From NCBI GenBank assembly GCA_008711295.1, contig VUYV01000011.1:496001-560000 (forward strand): DNA of 64,000 bases, in the 5' to 3' direction. Positions 12,175-25,284 of this stretch are shown in pieces (position 1 is the first letter of the stretch; each line of letters starts with the position of its first letter). The stretch comes from Anarhynchus alexandrinus (taxonomy: Eukaryota > Chordata > Aves > Charadriiformes > Charadriidae). The notes under the pieces are model-generated. The model had not been told where the DNA came from. It was given only the letters and a program-made list of their open reading frames with translations, and did not search any database. The position numbers were made by a program, and so were the translations under genes.

Positions 12175-12539
12175 TTAATGTTGCTCCGATTCTTTATTTA
12201 TATTTTTTTTTATTCCAAGGAACTATATTCATAGCCTAATGAAAGCATTTCCAAATTCAACCGTCTTTGAAATATTTTAGTATTTTGACTTCTTTCACGT
12301 TTTGCAAATAATTCTGTGCCCACTGGTTGTAAATTACATTAATATAATTCTGCTTTGTGTCTACTCACACGGACTATGAGGCTTATTACAGGGTGGCTAA
12401 CCATGGCAAATCAATAGGATACAATTTGGTATGGAATGTCTTTTAAAGTATAAAAGCCCTGGTATTACAAAATAGCTAAGCACTGTAAGAAGCTAAGGCA
12501 CAAACCAGATCGTATCGTTAATTTGAAATCCCAGTTAGC

Positions 12540-13030
12540 TGTTACCGCCAGAGCCGCGCACGCCTGCCCTTTCCCTTCGCTACGGAAAGAGCTGTACTTT
12601 AACATTAAATTTTAAAGATCGCTAAGATACTCCGCTTGGCGGATTAGCAACCCTCCTTGCTAGAGACAGGGGAGACAGGCGTTTCGGAGCGGCGGTGGGA
12701 GAACGCGGGTGACATGACGCGATCCTACCTTCTTGCAACATATAGGGCTGCCGGGAGCGGCGAGCTGGTGCGGAGGAAGCGCGGCCAGGAGCCGATGTCA
12801 GCGTTGCGCACATGCCTCCCGGTAACATCCCACTGACATTCTACCTGCTCTCTGCGCCCCGACTATTTACAAGCTTCCTTCCAGAAAGTCACAACTTTAG
12901 GAATGAAAAAAAAAAACAAACCACCAACCCACCCCACCCCAAATGGAGGACTGGAAGGCGGATCACGTGGCCGCTGGGAGCCGGTCTTGTTGCATTACAC
13001 GCCGCAAGTGTGGATGGCAAACAATATCGG
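12540..13030. promoter_or_regulatory. CpG island with possible minus-strand first exon
   Basis: Roughly 25-30 CpGs fall within the first 300 bases, against near absence outside, so this looks like an unmethylated regulatory island. On the minus strand it contains an E-box CACGTG (12964-12969) and an M-CAT-type muscle motif CATTCCT (12899-12905). A good donor, GCAAGAAG|GTAGGA, has its exon end at 12729. An alternative, muscle-type, non-coding first exon of RBM20 would fit this layout. The open frame here cannot be the standard coding exon 1: the frame in phase with exon 2 has no ATG before an upstream TAG, and the ATG-led frame ends out of phase. Island status is seen in the sequence; promoter function is inference. 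Confidence 0.4.
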
Positions 13031-14589
13031 TTGATGTTTACGCCATATGTTCTCAGTCTTTTCACGTATCAGCACCAAAATTGTGTTTCTGCACAGTGTA
13101 ATGCCACGAGATACTACCGGGGAGAGGGTCACAGTCTAATTGGGTGAACTGTGGAAAAAACGCAGCACGCTAACGAAGACGGAGAAGGACTGACTTTTAC
13201 AAAGCGAGCCCTTGCTCTGGGAGGCACAAGCATTACCCAGCTAGAGTTTTAACAATTTCTTAAAACGCACACTTAAATACATCATATTTTAACCCCTGAG
13301 CAATTTGTGTTCAGACTCGCTGCCTCCCAAAGACAGTTGAGGTTTTAAGGAAAGACACTTGCTATTTGGGCTAATGTTGCTCAAGTCAGCTATCTACCTG
13401 CTTGAAACAGTCAACAGAAAGGAAATTCATCCTCCAGTGCTAATCCACTGCCCCAAATGTATACCAACGCCGACCCGCGCCACAGGCTCTGCTGGGACTC
13501 TAAAGCAATGGCAAGAGGCAACGCAAAACCTGCACATCCTTAATGCGGTACTTGTCGAGTAACCTCAGCAGGTCTCTGCTTATTGCCAAGCCATCCTCGT
13601 TAAAACAAAGCTTTTCAAGACCAAGTTTTGCACCTTCCTAAACCAAAATATTTTATACTTTACATCTGGACGTCAAAATTACTGATCTTTCCCATATGTC
13701 ACATTACTCAAAAATTAACCTAGACACTAAAAATATTGTTTTCCTGTCCCTGCTTCTAACATGCTGTAGAATTCAATAAGAAATAAAGTTGTTTACCTGT
13801 ATCCGAAGATAAGCCAAATGTTCCTATTTTTGCCTAGGGTACGTTAGTTCCTTCAGCCCATTGGCCCACCCTCCTTACAGCTGTTTAGCTGGTCACTCTA
13901 CGAACCTCCTGGGACACAGCAAGAACTTGTTAAACTTTCTTTTTGCAATTAACAGCATTAGTCTGGAAACCTTTTGCAGTAGCAGTGGCATTGTATATGT
14001 GACATGATCCTTCTATGGAAGATGCTGTTTCCCAAATTACTTTGCGCTAAGGCAAACCACAAACTACATTGGCCTGTGAACACGCATCTCTTACCTTTAA
14101 AAAAAAAACAAACAACTGTGATTCTGCAATACTTCACACTCGCTCACAGTGGAGGGGTCTCCATCCACATTTTCTTATTTTCTTTCTTGCCTTTTTCTTT
14201 CTCCCTGTGCCACCTCAGAACGCTCTCCCCACCTCTCCAAAGGAGAAAATGACTGTTCAAGTTTCTGGCTTTTCTCCAAATAAAAAAAGCCCTATCTTTA
14301 AGATGGCAAAGACTGTGACTGAAAGGGGAAAGGCGCCTAACAGGTGGTCCAAGGGTGTTCCTTCACACATGCAACTCCCATCAGGAAACAGCAGAAAATT
14401 CTGGGGAAGGAGAAGGAATTAGTAAAATCTATGGGGCTTTTCTACAGCCTGTCGCATCTCCCCCCCCGGCACAGACGCCCTCATGCTCTCCTCTGCATCT
14501 GCATTACATTAAACAGGATGAAGAAACACAAACTGACTTTTCACTTGAATCTGAACTCTCCATTTCATGTCACCCTCAGGACGATCACG

Positions 14590-14960
14590 TGAAACACATA
14601 TGGCGAGTTCAGCCTGGGAACCACGTTGAGACCTTTCCGGCCAGGAGCAGAGCTAATCCCCACCACTGCCCGCATATGGCTTGTGACTGAACGCCGCAGG
14701 TTCCTCCCTGCCCGCAGCTGCCGGCCCAATCGGCGGCACGGGCAGCGCCGGCCAACTGGACGGTGTCAGAAGACGGACTCGCATTTTTTCCACCGAGTCG
14801 GAGCAGGCCGATGACGAAGGAAAGCGAGGCGAGCAACACGGGCGGTTTGATTTCAGAAAACGCTCTCTAGCACGCAGGCTGCACGCTCGCTGATCTCTGC
14901 GGAGAGGGAAAAGATTCACTCTCTCAGCTCTACGGTTTTCCCTAACCTGCATTTTCATCT
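14590..14960. promoter_or_regulatory. CpG-enriched patch
   Basis: A GC-rich segment with many CpGs (for example CGGCCCAATCGGCGGCACGGGC near 14722) inside AT-rich sequence. A CACGTG E-box sits at its left edge (14586-14591). Open frames on both strands are overlapping and featureless. It may be an intronic regulatory island. Confidence 0.3.
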
Positions 14961-15089
14961 GTCATCAGATACTCGTGTTTCCCTTCACACCCAGGGAAAG
15001 AACTTGCCCCAAAACGACAGCGTTCCAGGCAATCTGGCAAATCTCACCCCTGTGGCATGTCCTCGCCTCATCTATGTGCTGAGCTGGGG

Positions 15090-15157
15090 AAGAAAAAAGA
15101 AGAAAAAAAAAAAAAGAAAGGAACCAGCAGCTAGTCCTCCCCTCCCCCCCCTCCCCG
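15090..15157. repeat. Polypurine tract followed by polypyrimidine C-run
   Basis: A run of A and G (about 31 bases) is followed within 20 bases by a C/T run, CCTCCCCTCCCCCCCCTCCCC. It is low-complexity sequence with no associated gene seen. Confidence 0.75.
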
Positions 15158-18043
15158 AAAAGACCTGCTATTCAGAATAAACCACTCAACATTCACTATA
15201 ATGCACCTTTCCAGTCTTTTTTGCTACCTTAATTAAAAGTGATCAAAAATAAATACTACTTTTGAAAGTGAATCCACTTCAGAGAGAGACAGTGAAGCCC
15301 CTCAACTGGTTAAATTTCAGCTGGGAGCCTCTTTGTTGTTTTCAGATGGGAAGGATGTGCTGGTCTTAATACCCACCTTGGAGGCACATGCAAGGGCTCC
15401 CAACCGCCTGACGCCCCCTGGTAAGGCAATATGATGCTTCCAGGGGCTGGTGAGACTAGAAAGGCTCACTGGCAGCCTTTGGGTATTAGCAGGGGTAAGG
15501 AAAAAAAAATAATAAAATCATTCAGACCACTTGTATCACCAAAAAAAAAAAAAGCAAAGATGAAGTAATGCAGCTGAGAACAAATTTCAACCGAGCAGCT
15601 GGCACACGTGCAGAGAAATCATTGGGTCAAAGGCAATAATATATCTGATGAAGAGCAGTAAGTGCTGTGGTGCAGCTTTTCAGGAAATTTTGCTCTCTAA
15701 CACTCTACTTGGGGATTGTTTAGGCATGACTCTCTAATTCAGAGGTCAATCTTTTAATATAAATTGCCTAGCATAATCTCTGGACTCTGGTATCTCTTAA
15801 TGCATTTAAAAATCTCTTTTCGTTACAGTAAGCACAAAAAAATTCAGATTCTGCCCCTATCTCTGGAGCTTCTGGATCATAGAATTACTGTTACAAAAAA
15901 CATCAGCACGTCATCTGGAAAACATCCTGAAAAGTCAGATGCATCAATGCAAGCCAAGCAGGGATGTGACGGATCAATTTGAATATTTAAACAGCAGAAT
16001 TAAAAAAAAAAAAAGAAGAAGAACTGATATTGGAGCATCCCCACAGGCAGAAGATTATTGAATAAATGACACATCCTGATATCTGGATGGAACATGAGCC
16101 TGAAAATCTCCTGGCAAAAACCACCATCTACAGGGTGGGGGTTGGAAGAAGTTTATATCCATATTCCACAAAAATGAACTTTATAGTCATGCTTTCTATA
16201 ATGCCCTAAGAAATGAGACACTGGCAGACAGACAGAATTGTGGTTGGATCTTCTGTAAGAATTTCGGTATTTCTATAACAATCAAAAAAGTTCTTTAAAA
16301 GAAGTTTGCTATATTCATCTTGATTTTTATAATGACATATGCAGTAAAACAGAGAAGCGTTTTCTTCCCTTGAGAAAGAAGAGATGAAGAAGCTGTCTTC
16401 ACAGTTCATGCAGAAAACTTCACATGTATTTTTCTTGCTTTTACTCGCAGCCAGTCACTCCTCCTGATTTCTCATCCTGCTCCGTATAGTAATATTCAAA
16501 CCAATAATTAAAAAATATCCAGCTATGACTTTTTGCTGCCAGCATTACAGCCTGATTTGGCTGGGACAGCAACCCAGCTTTTTTATTGGGACTGGAATCA
16601 GACAACTTCATCTACAGAGGAAAAGTGAACATGTCTTACATGTCTATATCTCAACTAATAAATTAAAGACCAAAAATACTGCACAAACTGTGATTACAAA
16701 ATTTTTGGGTGCCAGGACATCGACATTTTTGGAGAACCACTAGCAAACCCATTCGAAGTTCATAAATACTTTCTAACGTGACATCAACAGTGACAAACCT
16801 TACCATAGTCTTCTAGGATTATGGGTGCAACTGCTGTTAGATATTAAAACAGGCCCATATCAGCATTTCTAACTTATTTTTTTAGTTGCTCAAGTGTCTG
16901 TAGAGAGTAAGGCTTCAGAGATTGGCAGCATCAACTCTAACCGCCGATGTAAACTATCCAGACTCCAGTGTAGTGCTGCTGCCAGGGTCAGGGTCGCTCC
17001 TGCTCCCTGGCATCAGACCTGCTGGGATGAGCTGTAAAACCTGGTTTTGGGAGGGTCAAAGCACCCTCTGAGTGTCACAGGATGAGACATCTGTGTTACT
17101 CCTGAGGTCAGACGCATTTGTTTAATGGTCCTTTTTAGTCAAGAAAACCTCTACCCAGCTGATATGACAAGCAAACGCGAACCTCTGAATGCCCAGGAGG
17201 AAGCGTACAGGATCGTGTGTCCACCATCCACGCTTGTTCTGTAGCTGGTTCAACTACCGTGCTAATCAAACACTTTAACATAAGTAGTTTAGCTCCATAG
17301 AAAATATGATTTAGCAGAGAAAATAGTTAGATTTTAAACAGAACCAGTAAATCCCCAGTTGCCCGTGTGTGCTGGCCTTCCGCACTACAGCCAGCTAGTT
17401 CCCATCTACAGGCAGCCAAGAGTTACCTGCTTTAATGATGTTTTTCCTACTTTTCTGTCATTCCTACTGGGTTTTGTATTGCAGTCCACAGTAAATGCAG
17501 TTGTTCATTATCACACAGAGAAACAATCTGGTGGATGGGACAGCAGCTGAGACTAATGTAAGTGTTAAGCACAATTATAAAGAGATCTTGAGCAGTTTCC
17601 ACAGGTGCCTTGTTTTTGAATTACCTAATTGGATTACCTAAAATCCTCCAGCACAACAGATCAGTCTTGAAGGCTCTCTCTCTCTCATCAGATTTAGTAA
17701 GCCTTCAGTTGGGTCTTCTGTCTGTGATCTGGCCTGTGGTCTCTGTGTCAGTAATACCTTCAGATGCTGTCACCGCCTGATTTGTCTACTGAAGGCAAAC
17801 CCTCCGTTCATCACTGGAGTTTGAAAGAGAATAATACACACAATCAGCTCTGCTGCCCACTCCAGCATTAGCGTATGGATAACTTAAAGAGGGCTAGCTA
17901 GATGTCACTGATGAAAACTCAGTAACGAAGCATTTAGTTGGGCTTTGTCCCATTTGGCCATACATCTGGAAAAGAAGGACATGGTCAGCTAGGCTTTCAC
18001 CAATGGTGTTTACTGCAAAACTTCTTGTCCTGCTCACCTATTT

Positions 18044-18913
18044 TCACCGAATGCAATACACAGATTTTGTACAAATTAAAAGTAATGGCAGAGCTGACAT
18101 TAATTTGCAGCACATGAAATATTCATTGATTTTTTCCTCTAGGAATGAGTGTGGCTCAATACATGGGGCTACCACAGCCCAGCTCTTCAGTAGCTTTGTC
18201 AGGAGCGTGCAGGGGTACACAAAAAAAACCTCTTTCCCTGTCTTGTATATCAGTCTTGGGGGGTGTGATGGAGACAGCCAGTCCCAAGTGCCATCTGCCA
18301 CGCTACATGTGAGCATCACACTCTGCTGCCCATTTGCATGCCTGGCTGGATTAGCCGATGTCAACAAGATGGTTACACCCTTCCCTATATGGGCACATGC
18401 AGGGCATCCAACTCCATATGCACCACGGGGGAGGGGCTGGGGGGACGGGACAGACAAAGCACACCCTCGAGGCCTTGGGAAGCAATGCCAATCAATTTCT
18501 GACTCTTGAAACAGGATCGGAGTCCCTGGGAACAGGGCCAGCACCTTCCCCTGGGGCAGAGTCAGACACGCTGAGCAGATTTTGTCCTGAATAGAAGTCT
18601 CCCGACAGCAAGGCGTAAGACAGCCCAACGCTTCAGTGCTGCCAGCCTTTTTTGGTTCCTCATCTCTCATTCTCTCTAGGGTTTGCACAGCTGGCGTGGT
18701 AAGCACAGTGGCACTTGAACATCCGAAAGCCATACTGAGGAGGAAAGGCTCAACGGTCCACTTTGGAGCATCTCCAGGTTCTGTATGTGGGGCATTTATC
18801 ACCAGTGCCATGAAGGCAGGAGACAGTAGGGAACAAATCCGGACTGTATCGGGCGCTTCCCCTGTCCACCACATGCTATGTTTGCTTTGGAAAAGGCAGC
18901 TGACCCACAGCAT
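18044..18913 (-). other. 289-codon open frame of unknown nature
   Basis: This open frame begins with a true ATG at 18913 and runs 289 codons to a TGA. It is unusually long for intronic sequence of near-50% GC composition. I recognise no domain, signal peptide or family. It is Cys- and Pro-rich and ends in a hydrophobic stretch, LMSALPLLLICTKSVYC. A 168-codon frame overlaps it on the plus strand, which suggests that local stop depletion affects both strands. It may be a chance frame, part of a lncRNA, or a lineage-specific gene. I do not claim a protein. Confidence 0.2.
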
Positions 18914-20106
18914 GAGCGAGGATGCGCCAACGGCCCTCTTGGCCTTCTGATCTCCAGGTAGGGAAAGAGGACAAGCAACACCAGGTCTATAAACAAATTA
19001 TGCAGTGGAGAGGATATAAGTGCTTAAAATTAAGCTAAAGGCAGGGTCAAAGCTGCCCTAAGGTGCTAAGTGTGGGGGCTGAGCAGAAAATGAAAATGTC
19101 AAGCAGAACGGAAGAAGGCTGGTTAATTAGAATATATGTTCTTCCATCCGATATATACACCTTAAGAAATGAAAGATTCTAAAGTATTTTCGCATAAAGC
19201 AGCTGAATGTAAATGTGAAATGCTGCATGAAAATCACAGGAATAAGCCTGAGATTTAAATATCAATACTAACATATAGGATGAGCCATTTAATAACATCT
19301 CCACTCTGCTGCTCCCCAGGAAAACATGCTGATACGGGCTGGGAAATCTGAGGAGCAGCTCATGTGATGCAGACTTCTGACATTCCCCCAGACGTGACTA
19401 AGCTTAAACAAGTCGCATTATCTGGTGCATTTGAAAGCAAGATGTGAACAACATGATCGTGGGGCTTTTTTTGGTACCACAAAAAATGTTCCCGTTTGGA
19501 TGGGGTTTGTGAAGTGAAGGATATTATGAACAAATTAAAATTTGCCTGCGGCTTTCATAGTCTTGCCAGCTTGAACTTAGAAGAAAGTGCTGAGAGTTAA
19601 CAACCTGAACGTAAAGAACAGTAGTTCTGTGAAAATGCCTATAATTGAGCTGACACCATATAGCACGACAAAAATAACTACGATTCCTATTACAGAAAAC
19701 ACAACTTTATCTAGAAATAGAGCCTAAAGTGGGCACTCTTACTCAGTTTTGCAAGTTTTATATCATCACAAATACATTGATATTTAAAGTCTGCTGCTTC
19801 CAAATGTAGAATTAAACATCGGGTCACCACATATACTATTTTCCAGTCATGAAGCTGAACACATAAGTGATCTTTGTATTAACTGCAAAGTGAATAAAAG
19901 GCAAATGAAAATAAATGTATGATGTGAAGCCCAGATGCTGTTACCCTGATGTGTGTGCACAGCTCAGGAACACCAAACTCAAATAGCACCTAAGCCCCTG
20001 TGCAAGCACACCCTAAAGGCGCACAGTGCACCACCCAGAGCTCCTGCATGGCATTTTCTCTTATCCTTACCATGTGGTTAATTTTGTTCTACGTTCATAG
20101 GGACTT

Positions 20107-20123
20107 AAAAAAAAAAAAAAAAA
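20107..20123. repeat. Poly-A run
   Basis: Seventeen consecutive A residues followed by AG-rich sequence. No upstream retrocopy was recognised on the plus strand. Confidence 0.85.
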
Positions 20124-20756
20124 GAAAAGATTTTGAGATTACAAATTAAGGCTTCTGCTTTTTAAGAAATTAGAGCAAGCAGGTCACCATCCTGGTTAAA
20201 AACAGAAGGCTTAGTCTGAGCTCAGCGTGTCAGAATAATTCCTTTAACAACAATAAAGCAATGACACCAGCTGACTCTTTATTGCCAAGTCCTTCAAACA
20301 AACTCACCTGTCTTGGTAGCAATTGCAGAGGTAATAACTACCTTCCTAAATCTGATCTAATCAGAAAGTTAATCATTTTCTTATTGGTGGGGCTTTTGTT
20401 TGGGTTTTTTTTTTGGCATGTCACTGCATTTAGACTATAAAATCAGAGGGAGCCCCCTCACTTTCTGGTTGAACTTATGCACAGAAAAGAACTTCAGGTT
20501 CAAAAGCTTTACCTGCAACTACAAACCTGTTGTAATGCATTGTATCTTTTCATTAGTTATAACTGTTTTTTAAAAGATATGTGGTGTGGAGTTAAACACA
20601 GCCTCTTCAAATACAAACCAATGCATTTTTTCCATCTAAAGAAACTTGAAATTTCTAATCTTTCCTACCTAGACTTTGGCATGTAGCACAGCAACTAATT
20701 GAGATGCTCGCTGGCTGATACTGCCACCCAAAGGCTTTTTAGTCATTAACAGCTTT

Positions 20757-20797
20757 AAAAAACAAAAAAAAAAGAAAAAAAAAAAGAAAAAAAAAAG
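20757..20797. repeat. Interrupted poly-A tract
   Basis: About forty bases of A interrupted by single C or G residues at intervals of roughly 10-12 bases. It may be the decayed tail of a retroelement or simple low complexity. Confidence 0.8.
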
Positions 20798-22779
20798 GCA
20801 GATGCAATGTGGAACCAGTTCTGCTTCTGCTACGGGAACAGAAAGTGCCTGGGTAGGACACTTCCACTAAAGAGATCCTATGAAAAATCACTATATAAAA
20901 TACCTGTTAAAAATACTCATTTGAGGAAGGTGGAAATGGAGCAAGTTCTCAGAATTTCAGCTGAATATTCTTATTATCATCTCCAGCAATAAACATGGAT
21001 GAGTGATTCAGCTCCCGTGGACACCAGCTCTGGCACCCAGTACTCAGCCAGGCACATCCGAAGATGTTCCCCCACCGCAGAAGATGGGATAAACAGCCGC
21101 TTTCTCCTTTCCCTTCACCCCAGTCCCTCATCAGTAACAGGAGTTGTCTCTGGGCAATTTTTTCCCCAGACATTTAAGAACCAACCCATATTTTCAGACG
21201 GAGGAATTCAGCGCTCAGTTTACACAGTAAGAAAATACTTATTTTCCCAGGTGCTGTGACAGGTGCTGGGTATCGGAGAGGGGAAGCTGTGTGGATAGTA
21301 CCCCCCCAAAAAACTCTGCAGGCAGTTGTAAACCTGGCTACACTTTAGCCCTACCTTACATAAAGCAAATACCATCTGGCCCTTGAGAGTTTTTAATTCA
21401 GGGGAGGGAGAAGGATCTGACAAGTTATCTTGTGATCTCTGAATATGTATCTATGTAGAGAAGGCCAAAGGGCCTTCCAGAAAAGAAGGGAAATTAATTA
21501 AAAGGCCAAGAGTGAGGAGAAATAGAAAACTCTGGCTCCATTCCTGCAGTCAAGTCCAAGAGAGATTTCTTTGCCCACGGGTGGAGGAGACCCCACAGTG
21601 GAGAAAGCATTATAAAGCTTCCTGCAAGGAAGGAGCCGGGAATTTGCCATCGCCAACCTGGCGTGTGCCTTGAGCTTGCCTTTGTGTAACAAGGGGGTTT
21701 CCCTTCTTGTTTCCCTCTCCAGTCCCAAGCGGTCCTAAAAACATCTCCCCATCTTAGGTCATGACAGCCTGACCGCATTTGTCAGCCCTGTTTCCCTCGC
21801 AGCCAGGGAGAGACGTACGGCTGCACTATGGCTCTCGCCAGGACAAATCTCAGACAAACACCAGCCTTGAACTGCTCCTGACTCACAGCCAAACACCAAC
21901 GCCCATCAGCAACATGGGACAAAACCCAGTGAGTTATGGTGAAACCTGTAGGGAGTAGGGCTCCAACGAGAAAAACAAGTGATTATGGTTTTCTCTGAAA
22001 GGCCACAAAGGGCTACATGGAGCAGAAGTATGATTCTGCATTATTATACATGCTACAAGGTCCCAATAATTTAGCTTTAATGGAATAATTTAATTCACAA
22101 AGTACTGCCTAGTAACCAATTCTTTTTGTCATTTTGCTGTTAACAAACCTGATCCTGCTTTATTTTCTCACTCTACAAAGGGTTATGATGACAAACATTT
22201 TCACGTGCAGTTGCTGTGTCAGAAACAATAGTAAAATAATCCCTGTCAATACAGCACAAAATTATTTTCCACATGCAAATTATAAGTAGTAAAAAAATTT
22301 TCCCCTTGGGAAAAAAAATCTTAAGTATTTTATTTTGTACTCACAGCAGTTTAAGTCATCCTCAAGGAAAACACTGAGATAACAGAGGGGCTACAAGTGG
22401 TCTTACTGCTGTGCAAGGCATCCTTCTCCCCAAATGGGTGGTCGGTGAGTGAAGGTGGAACAACCACTAGATGGAGATGTCTGGCTTCAGAATAGAACAC
22501 ACCCACGAGGCCTCTCAGTCACCCTCTGCGATAAAGCTTTTTCAGAGTATTACGAAAAACAAGGAAAGAGGGAAAAGAGGGAAAAGCCCATGCACTTGCC
22601 TTCTCCTTGTCTTTCTCTGGATTGAGTGGAAGACCAATGAAATGATTCATATTGTGCAAGGGATAGATAAACAGTATGAGAGAAAACAGGTAGAAAACCC
22701 TATCAGGTCAATTTGCATATTCCCAAACTGACCTGAAAACAGTTTCAACAAATATCCAGACAAGACCAAACTGCTGGTG

Positions 22780-23340
22780 TATCTCCCCTGACTTCTCATA
22801 CTTCTGACCATCTCTGTTTTCTGACAAGGTATCTTTTCTGGCTTCACCTGCTCTTGGTCCTCCTCCTGTCTGCTTGTCCTCTTTTCCACCCTGCTTAACT
22901 TTATGGGTCCTCTCCTCTCCCTTCCAGAATCTGGTGTTCAAATTTTGCTGCTGCTCTATCCATGTCTTTACCCTTTCAGGTTGCAGCTAGAACTTCAACA
23001 TGTATCTCCTGTCTCAATAAATGGGACACCAACCCGTTCATAACATTTGCATGGCCCCCACACCTTCAACCTATGACAGAGCTTCTGCATGTACCTTCCT
23101 CCTCTTCAAATGGTTCTGCAGGTTCTGGGGCATGAAGGAGGCTATGTTCTTAGTCCTCACCTTCAAACTCTTCACAACACTGGCCATGCTCTTTTCCTTC
23201 CCACTTTATCAGCTTTGAGGCCCACTTGTTCACTTGTCCCTCTTCCTCCTCACAAGCGCAGTGCCCTCTGTATTGAAATCTAAGGCCCCTTTTCCCTCCA
23301 TCTTGAAATTCCCTCTTCTATAGTTCTCTTCTCCCCAGTG
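22780..23340 (+). other. Long pyrimidine-biased block
   Basis: The plus strand is strongly C/T-rich for more than 500 bases (CTTCCTCCTCTTC-type runs). In this bias it resembles the purine-rich sense strand of a coding or retrotransposed sequence read on the minus strand. Minus-strand open frames of 77-80 codons occur at 22647-22941 without a recognised product. The nature is unknown. Confidence 0.3.
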
Positions 23341-25240
23341 CCTAGAAGCAAGTGGCCAAACAATCACCTAGGTGGAGAGCAGTGGGGAACTACTCAGAGA
23401 TACTTAAAACATTTCATACGTCATTTAAAAATTCTAGTGTATGTTAAGAGAAGGATGCACAAAGTCAGACGACTCCTGCGTGCTCACCTTTACGTATTGT
23501 TGGCCTTAGCTTGTAATTGCCAGAGAATCTGGTTACACCTTGCCGAAGATGCAGACAATCACATGCAGGAATGATACATATCTGAACATAATTACTTTCT
23601 TTGAAAAAGCACATGAGACATTCACAACAGCTTTTTGTACACTTAACAAGCCCACAGAAGACACCTGATACAGACAGAATTGGGGGTATTTCAAATAAAC
23701 TAGATCTTCCTTTTTTCCAGCAGAAAACTATTTACTCAGATAAAAGCTTTGTAACCAATATTTGTAGGCACTAAAAAAGACATCAAATCTTTTAAAATTT
23801 TCCTTGATTGTTTTTCTTTGTCCCAAGGTAAAAGATTACAAACGAAACACCACTGTGTATTGCTTTAAAAGTAGCTGGGCATCTCCTTTGAAAACACTGT
23901 CATGTCATGTAAGAGTAAAAAATGGTAAAAAACTAAGAAAAATGGTTATAAAAAAAAGTTTCCCTCAACTTAATGTGCAAAATCTTGGCTTTATTTCTAA
24001 AGCCACGTTTCAGAGATGACACATATTTGGTCAGGTTTTCAAACTCTGAGAAAACAAACAAACAAAAGAAATAGTTAATGTCCAATACGTTTTGTCATGG
24101 CTTTCAACTTACTGGGAAGTAAATACAGAAAGCACTGCAGGCTGTATTCTTGAACAACCATTCATCTCAGCCAAAGAAAAAGTATTGATCTCAGCAGAAC
24201 AGACTCAGCCTCCACTGGGAATTTGCTGTAACATATCTGAGATCTGAGAAGATGCTGTTAACGTTCACATGGGAGCCTCACTCCATTTACAATAGAAGAG
24301 TTAGTCCAAGATTTACAGATCAACATGTCTCACCAGTGCTAGAATAAAATTTTTCAATATAATTAAAAATATATTTACCTAAAGAAAGACCTCATTTTAA
24401 TCCTCTTCTCAAGCACAAAATAAACTGCAACACAAGGTCACTGTATAAACTGACCAAGAGCCAGTTGGGGTGCCCTAAATTGCTCCCCCAGCTTGTTTTC
24501 AACTACAGGCACTGGCTGCAATTCTAAAACTTCCATACCTTCGCACTCTAAATGTTCAGGTGGGCTCATTATAGAATCTCACGCACTGTGCATCTGACTG
24601 TAAAGGGGCATTTTGCCATTTGCAAGGCACAGCGTTGCCCCACGCTCTGATCCTGCTCAGTGCTCTGGGCAGCCAATTACGCTGTGGAATTCCCTCCCAT
24701 CAGGCATGAAGAAAATAATTCAGCGCATTATGCTTGAGCATACCAGTATCTGGGTGGGCACTCCGATTTATTAAAAGAATAACTATATGTGAGCATCAGA
24801 AAAGACTTTAACTACAGCTCCATGAAAGATCCTGTGCAGAGATCTCTTGAGGAGCTGTGGACAATACTCCCAAAAGGAAACCCGAGACCATCCTCGGAAT
24901 TACAACATCATCCACTACAGCAAGGAAGCATAAAACAGCTCATTAGCAGCCCTATCGAGTGACAGACCTAAAGCCAGCTCCAAAGTTGCCCACACCTGTC
25001 TGCCTATAGAGCCTGCCAAAAAGCCAGATTCCACTGGGGGAAGAATCCTTGTCCCTCTTCTACATCTGGATCTTGCAACCCCAATATGCTCCAGGGAACC
25101 GCAGGTTTTAGAGCAGCAGGGTGCACAGCTAGGGAGAAAAGACGGGCAGGTGCTGTAAGATCCCTCCCCCCAAATGAATGAATTCCATACTACTGTGTTT
25201 CCAATGTGAAAACCCAAAATGCCATTAAAAATATCCATCA

Positions 25241-25284
25241 ATTTTAAGTACCACTATTTTAAGTAGCACAATTTTAAGTAGTCC
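25241..25284. repeat. Three-copy 15-bp tandem repeat
   Basis: The units ATTTTAAGTACCACT, ATTTTAAGTAGCACA and ATTTTAAGTAGTCC follow one another directly. This is a small, imperfect minisatellite with a conserved ATTTTAAGTA core. Confidence 0.85.

Larger units (their letters stand above)
13031..18043. other. Intronic stretch, no gene seen
   Basis: No coding exon is recognisable. It contains a GC/CpG-enriched patch (14590-14960) and purine/pyrimidine tracts (15090-15157), listed separately. It also has poly-A runs near 15541-15553 and 16003-16015 and a pyrimidine-rich patch near 14150-14240. Confidence 0.5.

Noticed and set aside
12622..12828. Minus-strand open frame as RBM20 coding exon 1
   Set aside because: The ATG-led frame reaches the donor in phase 1, whereas exon 2 needs phase 2. 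The frame with the right phase has no ATG before a stop, and the peptide does not resemble the RBM20 N-terminus.
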